Of a stretch of 64,000 nucleotides of DNA, positions 34,033 through 43,255 are shown piece by piece. Origin of the DNA: Bacteroidales bacterium. GTDB taxonomy: Bacteria; Bacteroidota; Bacteroidia; Bacteroidales; CG2-30-32-10. Position numbers and translations under genes: made by a program. The stretch spans positions 19,971 to 83,970 of the forward strand of contig DAOQAK010000007.1 in NCBI GenBank assembly GCA_035353855.1, given 5' to 3'. The notes under the pieces were generated by a model. The model ran no database searches, had not been told where the DNA came from, and worked only from the letters and a program-made list of their open reading frames with translations. The stretch's first letter is position 1. Each line of letters starts with the position of its first letter.

Positions 34033-35127
34033 ATGAAAATTCACAAAATCACATCATTCCTCGAAAGCATAGCACCGCTTGCATTGCAGGAATCGTATGA
34101 TAATTCAGGTTTGATAATTGGCAACCCTAATGACGAAGTTTCGAAAGCCCTGATTACGCTTGATGTTACCGAAGAAATCATTGATGAAGCCATTTCAAAA
34201 AAATGTCAGTTAATTATTTCGCATCATCCTTTGATTTTCGGAAATATCAGCAAAATTCGCCCCGATAACTATACCGGCAAATGTATCATAAAAGCAATAA
34301 AAAATAATATCTCAATTTATGCCATACACACAAATTTCGACAATATTGACAATGGCGTAAATGCTGCGCTTTGCAACAAAATAGGACTAATCAATTGCAG
34401 AATCTTAAAACCTAAGAAAAATATTCTTAAAAAATTAGTCACATTTTGCCCGACAAAACATGCTGATAAAGTTCGGAAAGCCTTATTTGATAACGGAACC
34501 GGACACATAGGCAATTACGATTCGTGCAGCTATAATATCGAAGGTTTTGGAACTTTCCGCGCCCTCGGAAACACGAATCCCTTTGTTGGCGAAGCATTCA
34601 AACTTCATAAAGAAAATGAAATACGTATTGAAACCATTTTTCCCGCTTATCTTGAAAGAAATATTTTAAAAGCTTTATTTGCTTCACATCCTTACGAAGA
34701 AGTGGCTTACGATATTTATCCCCTTGAAAATTCTTTCAATAAAGCAGGAGAAGGAATGATTGGAGAACTAGAGAAATCTATGACTTCAAATGATTTTTTC
34801 AAAAAAATAAAATCAGACCTAAAAATTCCTGTTATCAGGCATAATAATAAATTAAATAAAAAAATCAAAAAAGTTGCAGTATGCGGAGGTTCCGGAAGTT
34901 TTCTTGTTAAAGACGCTATTTTTGCCGGTGCCGATGCTTTTCTTACATCTGATATAAAATATCATAACTTTTTCGATGGCGATAACTCTTTGATAATAGC
35001 TGATATCGGGCATTACGAGAGCGAACAGTTTATGAAAGAAATTTTATATGAGCAACTTAATAAAAAATTTCCTACATTTGCAGTCCTAATTTCAAAGTTG
35101 AATACAAATCCTGTAAAATATTATTAA
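34033..35127 (+). CDS. Nif3/YbgI-family dinuclear metal protein (GTP cyclohydrolase I type 2 homologue)
   Basis: A 364-residue protein of the long Nif3 type: an N-terminal half with YDNSGLIIG and ISHHPLIF metal ligands, an inserted PII/CutA-like domain at about 130-230, and a C-terminal half with GGSGS, DAFLTSDIKYH and ADIGHYESEQ. The histidines and acidic residues for two metals are present. The molecular function of the family is still uncertain. The zinc-ribbon gene follows after 10 bases, an association common in Bacteroidota. Confidence 0.9.
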   Translation: MKIHKITSFLESIAPLALQESYDNSGLIIGNPNDEVSKALITLDVTEEIIDEAISKKCQLIISHHPLIFGNISKIRPDNYTGKCIIKAIKNNISIYAIHTNFDNIDNGVNAALCNKIGLINCRILKPKKNILKKLVTFCPTKHADKVRKALFDNGTGHIGNYDSCSYNIEGFGTFRALGNTNPFVGEAFKLHKENEIRIETIFPAYLERNILKALFASHPYEEVAYDIYPLENSFNKAGEGMIGELEKSMTSNDFFKKIKSDLKIPVIRHNNKLNKKIKKVAVCGGSGSFLVKDAIFAGADAFLTSDIKYHNFFDGDNSLIIADIGHYESEQFMKEILYEQLNKKFPTFAVLISKLNTNPVKYY

Positions 35128-35137
35128 GATTAACAGT

Positions 35138-35965
35138 ATGAGTAAAGTAACAAAAAGCGCAATGGACCCAGCATTAAATGCTGAATTAAATACTAAAGAA
35201 ATCGGAAGTAATAAAGCCGATTTAGATGAAAAAAACGAAGCTTCTGTTGAAAAGAAACTAAGGGCATTATTTAATTTACAAATTATCGATTCACAGATTG
35301 ATAAAATTCGCAGCATCCGTGGAGAATTACCTTTGGAAGTTCAGGACCTTGAAGATGATATAGCAGGTATTCAAACACGTATCGATAATTATACAAGCGA
35401 AGTTAATACACTCGAAGAATCCATAAATGAGAAGAAAAACGCAATTAAGCAATGTCAGGTTCTCATAAAAAAATACGAAGCACAGCAATCAAACGTAAGA
35501 AACAATAGGGAATACGATTCTTTATCAAAAGAAATTGAATTCCAGAATCTCGAGATACAGTTATGCGAAAAACGCATTAAAGAATTTAAAACTAATCTGG
35601 AAGCCAAAAAAGAAGTTATTGAAAAATCAACAAAACAACTGGAAGAAAAGCTTAGTGAAGTTGATATTAAAAAAAGTGAGTTAGCTGACATTGTAGTTGA
35701 AACAGAGAAAGAAGAAGTAACATTACTCACCCGTTCCCAGGAAAATGCACGTATTATTGAAGAAAGACTTTTACAAGCCTATAAAAAAATCCGGAAAAAT
35801 GCACGCAATGGCTTAGCCGTTGTTATTGTTGAGCGTGATGCTTGCGGTGGTTGTTTCAATAAAATCCCACCTCAACGTCAGCTTGATATACGTATTCATA
35901 AAAAAATTATCGTTTGTGAATATTGCGGACGTATCCTTGTCGACCCCGAAATAGCAAAATCATAA
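35138..35965 (+). CDS. Coiled-coil protein with C4 zinc ribbon (DUF164/CT398-like)
   Basis: A 275-residue protein. After a short acidic N-terminus, residues about 40-220 form a long two-stranded coiled coil rich in Glu and Lys. The C-terminus is a zinc ribbon with Cys236, Cys239, Cys260 and Cys263. The family is conserved next to nif3-like genes; a nucleic-acid-binding role has been proposed but is not established. A perfect terminator follows. Confidence 0.88.
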   Translation: MSKVTKSAMDPALNAELNTKEIGSNKADLDEKNEASVEKKLRALFNLQIIDSQIDKIRSIRGELPLEVQDLEDDIAGIQTRIDNYTSEVNTLEESINEKKNAIKQCQVLIKKYEAQQSNVRNNREYDSLSKEIEFQNLEIQLCEKRIKEFKTNLEAKKEVIEKSTKQLEEKLSEVDIKKSELADIVVETEKEEVTLLTRSQENARIIEERLLQAYKKIRKNARNGLAVVIVERDACGGCFNKIPPQRQLDIRIHKKIIVCEYCGRILVDPEIAKS

Positions 35966-35972
35966 AACTATT

Positions 35973-36002
35973 AAAAGAAGAGTGAATACTCTTCTTTTTT
36001 TT
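35973..36002 (+). terminator. Terminator after the zinc-ribbon gene
   Basis: AAAAGAAGAGT pairs perfectly with ACTCTTCTTTT around GAAT, with a T-rich tail ending 9 bases before the next ATG. Because it nearly touches the next gene, readthrough may still feed the TPR gene. Confidence 0.82.
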
Positions 36003-36010
36003 CATTAGTC

Positions 36011-37510
36011 ATGAAAAAAAACTTTATCATCTTTTTGCTGTTTGTTCTATTCAGTAATTTTTCGTTTGCATCATTCAACTTTAATAAAAATTGTAAAAAT
36101 GCTTATGAAAAAATAATAAGCCTCCGATTTGATGAAGGAAAATTATTACTTGATTCTGAAAAAATAGTTAATCCCTCTAATAAAATCGTTATTTATCTTG
36201 AAGATTATATTGATTTTCTAAAACTTGTCATTTCAGAAAACACTACACTCTACAATAAATTAAAGGAAAATATAGATATACGGATTGATAAAATTGAAGA
36301 ACAGGAAGAAGAATCACCTTATTACAAATATTGCCTTGCCGAAATAAACCTGCATTGGGCTTTTGTGCGTATGAAATTTCAGGATTATATTACATCTGCA
36401 GGAGAAATAAGAAGGGCATATAAACTACTTGTAGAAAATCAGGAGGATTATCCAAGTTTTGTTCCTAATTATAAAGGATTAGGGTTATTGCATTCTTTAA
36501 TCGGAACTATTCCAGATGAATTCAGTTGGGCAACTAACTTGATAGGGATCTCGGGAACTATAACTCAAGGTGTTAATGAACTTACAGCAGTATTATCAAC
36601 AGCAATCAAAAATCCAGAATATAAATACCTGAAAACTGAAAGTATTTTCTTACTAACATTTATTCAACTTAATCTTCAAAGTGATAAAGATGCCGCTTTA
36701 AAATTAGGTAAATATCTTGATGATTCAGAATATAAAGATCTGGCAAAAACAAATCCTTTATTATGTTATGCTGCTGCAAGTGTTGCTTTAAAAACAGGCT
36801 CCAATGATAAAGCTATTGAAATTTTACTTTCCCGGCCAACAAGCAAGGAATATTATCCTTTCTATTACCTTGATTACATTACAGGAGTTGCAAAACTAAA
36901 CAGACTTGATTTTGACGCATATAAATATTTGTACAGTTACCTGATGAATTTTAAAGGGCTTAATTATATAAAAGCAGCTTACCAAAAACTGGCATGGTAC
37001 TACCTTGTAAATAACAACACTTCTAAATATCAGGAAAAAATAGCTTTTGCAGTTACATTGGGTTCTTCAATTGTTGACGAAGACAAACAAGCACTTGCTG
37101 AAGGGAAAAACAAAACGGTTCCTAACATAAGACTTTTGAAAGCGCGTTTACTATTCGACGGGAGCTATTATCAAAAAGCTTTAGATATGCTTCAGGAAAA
37201 ACTCCCAAGCAATTATTGCACTACAACAAAAGATTTCCTTGAATATACTTATCGCACTGGTCGCATTTATGATGAATGGGGATATGATTTAAAAGCAATA
37301 CCTTTTTATGACCTAACAGTCAAAAACGGAAAATCATCCACTTACTATTTTGCAGCAAATTCAGCTTTACATTTAGGAATGATTTATGAAAATCAAAACA
37401 ATAAGAAAAAAGCTTTATATTATTACGAACTTTGCAACCAAATGAAAAATACCGAATATAAAAACAGTATCAATCAAAAGGCAAAAGCAGGTATTAATAG
37501 GCTGAAGTAA
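36011..37510 (+). CDS. Secreted TPR-repeat protein (IML2/DUF3808-like)
   Basis: A 499-residue protein with a signal peptide (MKKNFIIFLLFVLFSN) and helical repeats throughout. The segment FVPNYKGLGLLHSLIGTIPD (near residue 155) resembles what I remember of the DUF3808/IML2 group. The C-terminal part has TPR-like helices (YRTGRIYDEWGYDLKAIPFY). Probably a periplasmic scaffold; function unknown. No membrane anchor or lipobox. Confidence 0.7.
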   Translation: MKKNFIIFLLFVLFSNFSFASFNFNKNCKNAYEKIISLRFDEGKLLLDSEKIVNPSNKIVIYLEDYIDFLKLVISENTTLYNKLKENIDIRIDKIEEQEEESPYYKYCLAEINLHWAFVRMKFQDYITSAGEIRRAYKLLVENQEDYPSFVPNYKGLGLLHSLIGTIPDEFSWATNLIGISGTITQGVNELTAVLSTAIKNPEYKYLKTESIFLLTFIQLNLQSDKDAALKLGKYLDDSEYKDLAKTNPLLCYAAASVALKTGSNDKAIEILLSRPTSKEYYPFYYLDYITGVAKLNRLDFDAYKYLYSYLMNFKGLNYIKAAYQKLAWYYLVNNNTSKYQEKIAFAVTLGSSIVDEDKQALAEGKNKTVPNIRLLKARLLFDGSYYQKALDMLQEKLPSNYCTTTKDFLEYTYRTGRIYDEWGYDLKAIPFYDLTVKNGKSSTYYFAANSALHLGMIYENQNNKKKALYYYELCNQMKNTEYKNSINQKAKAGINRLK

Positions 37511-37540
37511 TAAGAATTATGTTCGAACTTTATATAAAAT

Positions 37541-37570
37541 AAAAAAAGCCGGGAAGCATTTCACCGGCTA
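37541..37570 (-). terminator. Terminator of the outer-membrane protein gene
   Basis: On the minus strand AGCCGG (37569-37564) pairs with CCGGCT (37552-37547) and is followed by a T run (plus-strand A run 37541-37547). It lies 25 bases past the stop of the gene at 37595-39052. Confidence 0.8.
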
Positions 37571-37594
37571 TTAATTAACTAACACCAAAAAGCA

Positions 37595-39052
37595 CTAAAA
37601 CCTAAACCCTAAAGTCATTAAAAAATTATGTGAAGTTTTTTCTAAACTTGCAGGATTAAGAACATCATAATTATATAAATAATAATCTTCATTTGAAATA
37701 GAGTATGCATATGCAAAATCTATAAAAAATCCTTTTTCTATTATTCCAAAACCTCCTGAAAATACTGTTTTCTTTCCATCGTTAATGTTCGATTTATATG
37801 GACTTCCATATATAGCATAACCTCCTCTTAAACTGAACAATCCAAAAACAGCTTCTGCACCTAAACGAATATTATTTTGAGCTTTGTATTTTGCCTGAAT
37901 TTTATCATTTTCATCAAAAAAACTATAATCGTTTGCACGTAATCTAGCTTCAGAATAGTCAATAAATTCATAATCAGCACTTATTATACCACGCTTTGCT
38001 ATTTGAACAGCAATACTTCCAATAGCTCTCATAGGAGAATTAAGAGAAAAATTATATTCGCCATTTGGAGAGTCAGAAGAATATTTTTCTCCATTATCAA
38101 AAGAAGAATTCATTTTGCTTGACCATGTTTCATTTAGATTATAAAAGGTAGGAGTATGAACAGCTGCACCTATCTTAACTTTAAGCATCTCTACATCAAC
38201 AGGGACATAAATTATTCCAAATTTAAAATTAAAACCTGTTCCCGATGTATTAACTTCTTCATGATATGTAAACGATTTAAATCCAGAAATTGAATCAACA
38301 TCATCAGCTTCACTATAAGATGATAATTCATGATACCTTAAATAAGGAAAGCCAATGGTTCCTCCTATATAAAACTTATTATTATAATTAGCACCTAACG
38401 AAAATACCATTTCCTGCTGAGCTCCTGTTGTTTCAATAGATTTTCTTTGTAAAATACCTCCATTTGGCACATTTGAAAAATAAGTTGTACCACCAATGGT
38501 ATCAAGTAAGTATGTATTAAATGCCAGCTGAGTATCAAATACGCCAAGCTCATCCGAAGCTATACCCTGCGCATTCTCTAGATATACACTCATTAATGAA
38601 CTATTTATATTTGATCCTTTGATATCAACCCTATTATGAAAATTATTATAACGATTTAAACCAAAACCAAAATTAACTGATTTCCAACTATTTTCATTAT
38701 TATTGTTGGTCTTAAAAGCATAAACCATTCCAATATTACTGAAATTAAAGTTGTATTTTTCGTCTTTTGATGCAGTTCCATTATAAGTAGATGATGTTTT
38801 ACTATTATAAATCGATGGGGTAAAGGTAAATTCATTTTTCCTGAATACACCAATACCAGCAGGGTTAGTTGAAAGTGTAGAAAAATCAGCACCAATAGCG
38901 CCAAAAGCTCCACCCATACTAGTATACCTGGCCGTTCCGCCAAAACCAATCATAGAATATCTTAAAGCATCTACATTGTTTTGTGCAAAAGAAGTCATCG
39001 AGATTATGATGACTAGTGTGCTTATTATTAATCTTTTCATAGTTTTAATCAT
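37595..39052 (-). CDS. OmpP1/FadL-like outer-membrane beta-barrel protein
   Basis: A 485-residue protein with a signal peptide ending about SFAQ. The mature N-terminus has the group signature TARYTSMGGAFGAIGADFSTLSTNPAGIG, shown here only in part: GGAFGAIGADFSTL then NPAGIG. It also has many alternating hydrophobic strands ending in a C-terminal aromatic residue (GFRF), as for Omp85-inserted barrels. Members transport hydrophobic compounds or act as PorV-type proteins; which applies is unknown. An ATG four codons in (39040) is an equally good start. Confidence 0.8.
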   Translation of the reverse strand: MIKTMKRLIISTLVIIISMTSFAQNNVDALRYSMIGFGGTARYTSMGGAFGAIGADFSTLSTNPAGIGVFRKNEFTFTPSIYNSKTSSTYNGTASKDEKYNFNFSNIGMVYAFKTNNNNENSWKSVNFGFGLNRYNNFHNRVDIKGSNINSSLMSVYLENAQGIASDELGVFDTQLAFNTYLLDTIGGTTYFSNVPNGGILQRKSIETTGAQQEMVFSLGANYNNKFYIGGTIGFPYLRYHELSSYSEADDVDSISGFKSFTYHEEVNTSGTGFNFKFGIIYVPVDVEMLKVKIGAAVHTPTFYNLNETWSSKMNSSFDNGEKYSSDSPNGEYNFSLNSPMRAIGSIAVQIAKRGIISADYEFIDYSEARLRANDYSFFDENDKIQAKYKAQNNIRLGAEAVFGLFSLRGGYAIYGSPYKSNINDGKKTVFSGGFGIIEKGFFIDFAYAYSISNEDYYLYNYDVLNPASLEKTSHNFLMTLGFRF

Positions 39053-39066
39053 TAATGATTATTCAA

Positions 39067-40866
39067 TTATTTCCTCTTGCTTCCAGTATTCCCTATACTA
39101 GATCTGGATGAACTACTAGATGATGAACTGGAACTCTTTGGTGTCGAATAGGAACTACTTGATGATTTTGGTGTAGAGTAGCTATTACTTGATGACTTAG
39201 GTGTTGAGTAACTATTGGTTGATGATTTTGGAGTTGAATAGCTGTTATTTGAGTTATAGTTCGAATTTGATGTACTACTCTTACTTGGAGTGCTATATGA
39301 TTTTGGAGATGTAGTACTTGATTTTGGAGTAGTTGAACTAGGTGTCGAATATGTCTTCGGTTTCGAATAATACTGGTTAGATTTAGGCTCAGTATACGTT
39401 GGTGAAGAATACGTCTTTGGTTTTGAATAAGTAGATTGCGTTGTAGTTGTAGGCGTTGTTGTTTTACTTTTAGGAATACTGTACTGAGAATTAACTGTAT
39501 TGGTTGATGTAGTATTCTTACTTTTTGGCATTGTATACTGATTACTTGTAGGTGTAGTGCTAGAATTAACAGTATTAGTTGTTGTTGTACTCTTACTCTT
39601 CGGAATTGAATATTGATTACTTACATTAGTATTAGTAGTAGTTGTTGTTGGAATTACGGTATTAGAATTTTCGATAGTATTTGTTGTAGTTTTATCCTTA
39701 GGAATTACTAATGGATTGGTATTGGTAGTTGAGCTTACATCTTTATCTTTTACCGGAACAACATCTAATGCGGGAATACTTGTTGTTGAAGTTTGATTGG
39801 TAGGGGTTTTATCCAAATGTATAGTCTGCGGTGTAGTTTCAACACTATTTAAAGTTGGTAAATTTGAATTACTTGTATTTACAGTGTTTTTACTTTTGTC
39901 AATCGTAACTGTAGATAATGAACCATTATTTAAATTACTACCAACAGTATTGTGGGTATTATTGGTTGTGGTTTGGCTTTTTGATTTATCAATCAAAGCT
40001 GTTTCATATTTATCACCAAAAGTAATACTGTTACTATTAGTAGACATTGAACCCGATAAATCATTTTTAGGACCATAGTAATATGAGTTACCATCAAAGC
40101 TGTTATAATAATTATCGCTGGCACCGGCATAATAACCATTCCAATAGCCATCCCAATAGCCATTATAATAGCCATGATTATATCCACCCCACCCATAATA
40201 AGGTGAATAACCCCAATATCCGGGGTAACCCCAACCACAATACCAACCCCAATGTGGATAACCGAATCCCCAATTACTATAATACCCGCCCCAATAAGGT
40301 TCATAATAGCAATAATATGAAGGATACCACCAAGGCGAACCACAATAAATGCTTATTCCCCAATCCCATGGGTTATATGTATACCAATAGTAATCGGTGT
40401 AATAATCATGATAATAATCATACCCATAGTTATGATGAAATCTTTTTATACGTGCAGAATATTCATAATCATAATAATCGTCATAATAATAATTATTGGT
40501 AACTTCAGTTGGGTTACCATTTTCATCATAATACGTTTCACTTGTAGAATAATTTATTTTTTCATTGGAATACTTTGTATTTCCTGTATCATTAGCAGTA
40601 GCTTGTACTTCTTCTGTTGAATTTTCAGTATTTTCGTTGGGTGTAACTGCATTATTTTCTGTTATTTCTTTATTCGTTGAATAATTTTTGGGATTATCTG
40701 CTTTACTTTCAGTTTGAGTGGAAGGTGAAGTAGTAGTTGTAACTGTAGCAGCAGCATCTTTTTTAGAATAATACACATCATCATACATCGAACGGGTTTG
40801 ATATGATGTTTTGCAGGCTGTAAGTAACAGTGCTGCAGATGCTAATATCAATAAATACTTTTTCAT
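39067..40866 (-). CDS. Lipoprotein with Trp/Tyr/Gly-rich core and Ser/Thr/Pro/Lys repeat tail
   Basis: A 599-residue protein with a clear lipobox (LLTAC) when started at the ATG at 40866. Residues about 130-260 are extraordinarily rich in Tyr, Trp and Gly, for example NPWDWGISIYCGSPWWYPSY and YYNGYWDGYWNGYYAG. The remaining half is Ser/Thr/Asn-rich with repeated IPKSKTTT- and YSTPKSSS-type units. No enzymatic domain is seen. It could be a surface matrix or adhesive protein; that is inference from composition. A longer frame to 40950 overlaps the proS promoter and was rejected. Confidence 0.8.
   Translation of the reverse strand: MKKYLLILASAALLLTACKTSYQTRSMYDDVYYSKKDAAATVTTTTSPSTQTESKADNPKNYSTNKEITENNAVTPNENTENSTEEVQATANDTGNTKYSNEKINYSTSETYYDENGNPTEVTNNYYYDDYYDYEYSARIKRFHHNYGYDYYHDYYTDYYWYTYNPWDWGISIYCGSPWWYPSYYCYYEPYWGGYYSNWGFGYPHWGWYCGWGYPGYWGYSPYYGWGGYNHGYYNGYWDGYWNGYYAGASDNYYNSFDGNSYYYGPKNDLSGSMSTNSNSITFGDKYETALIDKSKSQTTTNNTHNTVGSNLNNGSLSTVTIDKSKNTVNTSNSNLPTLNSVETTPQTIHLDKTPTNQTSTTSIPALDVVPVKDKDVSSTTNTNPLVIPKDKTTTNTIENSNTVIPTTTTTNTNVSNQYSIPKSKSTTTTNTVNSSTTPTSNQYTMPKSKNTTSTNTVNSQYSIPKSKTTTPTTTTQSTYSKPKTYSSPTYTEPKSNQYYSKPKTYSTPSSTTPKSSTTSPKSYSTPSKSSTSNSNYNSNNSYSTPKSSTNSYSTPKSSSNSYSTPKSSSSSYSTPKSSSSSSSSSSRSSIGNTGSKRK
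39100..39270 (-). repeat. In-gene tandem repeat encoding YSTPKSS units
   Basis: Degenerate tandem units of 30-36 bases encode successive YSTPKSS(S/T)NS blocks at the C-terminus of the lipoprotein. Such arrays are prone to copy-number change. Confidence 0.7.
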
Positions 40867-40902
40867 ATAATGGTTCTCCTTTTGATTATCAAAATTATAT
40901 TC

Positions 40903-40934
40903 TTTGTTTAACATTTGTTTATTTTCTATTTTTG
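40903..40934 (+). promoter_or_regulatory. Promoter of proS
   Basis: TTTG at 40903-40906 and TATTTTTG at 40927-40934 with a 20-base spacer. The proS ATG at 40983 follows about 40 bases after the expected transcript start, whereas the longer frame beginning at 40830 would start upstream of the promoter. Confidence 0.65.
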
Positions 40935-40982
40935 TTAAATAATTCTTCATATATATTTACAAATATCATACCAAGAATACTT

Positions 40983-42458
40983 ATGGCTAAAGATTTTTCA
41001 ACACGAAACGAAAATTATTCTCAGTGGTACAATGATTTAGTAATCAAAGCCGGACTTGCTGAGAACTCTGCAGTGCGCGGTTGTATGGTGATTAAACCAT
41101 ATGGATATGCTATCTGGGAAAAAATGCAGGCAGCATTGGATAAAATGTTTAAAGATACCGGGCATAGCAATGCTTACTTTCCAATATTCATTCCAAAATC
41201 ATTTTTCAGTAGAGAAGCTTCACATGTTGAAGGTTTTGCTAAGGAATGTGCAATAGTAACTCACTACCGTTTAAAAAATTCACCTGAAGGAAAAGGGGTT
41301 GTTGTTGATGAAACTGCAAAACTTGAGGAAGAACTTATTATCAGACCAACTTCAGAAACCATTATTTGGGACTCTTATCGTAATTGGATTAAATCGTACC
41401 GTGATTTACCAATACTTATAAATCAATGGGCAAATGTTGTAAGATGGGAAATGAGAACCCGTTTATTTCTAAGAACAGCAGAATTCCTTTGGCAGGAAGG
41501 ACATACAGCCCATGCCACTAAAGAAGAAGCTATTGCCGAAACGCTACAAATGCTTGATGTTTATACTGAATTTGCTGAAAAATGGATGGCTGTCCCTGTA
41601 ATCAAAGGAGTGAAGACAGAAAATGAGCGTTTTGCCGGAGCTGTTGATACATATTGCATTGAAGCATTAATGCAGGATGGGAAAGCATTACAGGCAGGTA
41701 CTTCGCATTTTCTGGGACAAAAATTTGCAAAAGCTTTCGATGTTAAATTTGCTTCAAAAGAAGGTTCGCTTGAACACGTTTGGGCTACATCATGGGGTGT
41801 TTCAACAAGATTGCTTGGAGCATTAATTATGGCTCACTCTGATGATAATGGATTGGTGCTTCCTCCAATGTTAGCTCCAACTCAGGTTGTTATTATTCCA
41901 ATTTATAAAAATATTGAACAACTTAAAGAAATATCTGAAAAAATAATTCCAATTAAAAAAGCGATTGAAAGTAAAGGTATTTCTGTAAAATATGATGACC
42001 GCGATACACAAAAACCCGGCTGGAAATTTTCGGAATATGAATTTAAAGGTGTGCCTGTAAGGCTTGCAATTGGACCAAGAGACTTGGAACAGGGAACAAT
42101 TGAAATATCAAGAAGGGATACATTAGAAAAAAGCGTAATTCAACAAACAGATATTGAAAATAAAGTTCAACATCTTCTTGACCAGATACAGGATAATCTT
42201 TATCAGAAAGCTGTTTCATTCAGGGAAAATAATACGCATTCTGTTAATACCTGGGATGAATTTAAAGATGTGATTGAAAATAAAAGCGGTTTTGTGTATG
42301 CACATTGGGATGGGACAGTTGAAACTGAAGAGGCAATTAAAAATGCTACCAAAGCTACTATCCGTTGTATACCATTGAATAACCCGAAAGAAAATGGGAA
42401 GTGTGTGTTCTCAGAAAAACCTTCTGAACAACGCGTTATATTTGCTAAAGCTTATTAA
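40983..42458 (+). CDS. proS: Prolyl-tRNA synthetase, archaeal/eukaryotic type
   Basis: Class II synthetase of 491 residues without the bacterial-type editing insertion. Motif 2 region is RWEMRTRLFLRTAEFLWQEG, followed by the HTAHAT segment. The anticodon-binding domain and the C-terminal extension (YAHWDGTVETEEAI) typical of the eukaryote-like ProS are present. Start is the ATG of MAKDFSTRN. Its stop codon abuts, base to base, the stop of the convergent GIN-domain gene. Confidence 0.96.
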   Translation: MAKDFSTRNENYSQWYNDLVIKAGLAENSAVRGCMVIKPYGYAIWEKMQAALDKMFKDTGHSNAYFPIFIPKSFFSREASHVEGFAKECAIVTHYRLKNSPEGKGVVVDETAKLEEELIIRPTSETIIWDSYRNWIKSYRDLPILINQWANVVRWEMRTRLFLRTAEFLWQEGHTAHATKEEAIAETLQMLDVYTEFAEKWMAVPVIKGVKTENERFAGAVDTYCIEALMQDGKALQAGTSHFLGQKFAKAFDVKFASKEGSLEHVWATSWGVSTRLLGALIMAHSDDNGLVLPPMLAPTQVVIIPIYKNIEQLKEISEKIIPIKKAIESKGISVKYDDRDTQKPGWKFSEYEFKGVPVRLAIGPRDLEQGTIEISRRDTLEKSVIQQTDIENKVQHLLDQIQDNLYQKAVSFRENNTHSVNTWDEFKDVIENKSGFVYAHWDGTVETEEAIKNATKATIRCIPLNNPKENGKCVFSEKPSEQRVIFAKAY

Positions 42459-43214
42459 TCAAAATGGGATTAATCTACCCGAACCAGTATAATTGTATGT
42501 AATTTTCGAAGGATTACCGGAATAATAAACATTACCGGTATAATCAATCCATGCATCTAGTTCGCCTGTTACCCAAATATAATCATTAGCGGTAGCTTTG
42601 CTGGTTAGATAAGTAAGATTGGTTTTAAAATCCCTCAGGTCAGCTGGACCATTTCCACATGTATAAAGATAATTCAATCCTGAAACTCCTTTCACCGTAA
42701 GGTCAGCCGGACCAGTATGTATATTGAACCATGAAGTATTGGTGTGAAGAAGAAAGTTTAAACTTCCCGTTCCTTCATTATCATCTAACTGAAAGAAATT
42801 CGTGTAAATAGTATCTTCTGTAATAACAGTGCCAGCACCTTTGTAATAAATGAAATGCCAGAAATCTTTAAAAGTTAAATAAACATTAATCTTGGGTTTA
42901 TAACTGCGTACCCAGTTACAATGATTGTCATTCCTGATGACAAGAACACTATCTTCAACATTTGTATAAATATCGGGAAGTAAATTTTCGCCTGCTTCAA
43001 TTTTAATTGAATTAAAAGTATCCTGTTTTAAAAATAAATTGATTTTACTTTCAAGTCGCACCTGGCTGAATTCAGCAACAGTCCTTTCTTCTGTAACGAT
43101 ATCGCCCGTTGATTTCAGGCAATCGCAACGCTTTTCCTTAGTACAAGTTGTAAAAAGAATTAATGTAATAGAAAGCATCAAAACATAAATAATATTATTA
43201 AATACAACTTTCAT
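42459..43214 (-). CDS. GIN-domain (DUF2807) lipoprotein
   Basis: A 251-residue protein with a hydrophobic leader and a lipobox-like FTTC. The repetitive beta-strand body carries Gly/Asn turns (GPADLTVKG, GNGPADLRD) characteristic of the putative auto-transporter adhesin head GIN domain. Very common in Bacteroidota; function unknown. Same strand as the PagL-like gene, 41 bases downstream of it, so possibly cotranscribed. Confidence 0.82.
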   Translation of the reverse strand: MKVVFNNIIYVLMLSITLILFTTCTKEKRCDCLKSTGDIVTEERTVAEFSQVRLESKINLFLKQDTFNSIKIEAGENLLPDIYTNVEDSVLVIRNDNHCNWVRSYKPKINVYLTFKDFWHFIYYKGAGTVITEDTIYTNFFQLDDNEGTGSLNFLLHTNTSWFNIHTGPADLTVKGVSGLNYLYTCGNGPADLRDFKTNLTYLTSKATANDYIWVTGELDAWIDYTGNVYYSGNPSKITYNYTGSGRLIPF

Positions 43215-43255
43215 TTACATTTTTCAATTTGAAATTTTCTATTTGCAATCATCAA

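Noticed and set aside
33937..34044. 36-residue N-terminal extension of LpxK
   Set aside because: It runs into the divergent nif3 promoter and start; family similarity begins at the ATG at 33936.
40083..40502. Open frame of 139 codons on the plus strand inside the Trp/Tyr-rich lipoprotein gene
   Set aside because: It is the complement of a low-complexity Tyr/Trp/Gly coding region and reads as Asn/His repeats; no promoter or homologous domain.
40830..40982. N-terminal extension of proS in the longest open frame
   Set aside because: It begins upstream of the predicted promoter, reads as hydrophobic AT-rich noise and is not part of known ProS; the ATG at 40983 gives the family N-terminus.
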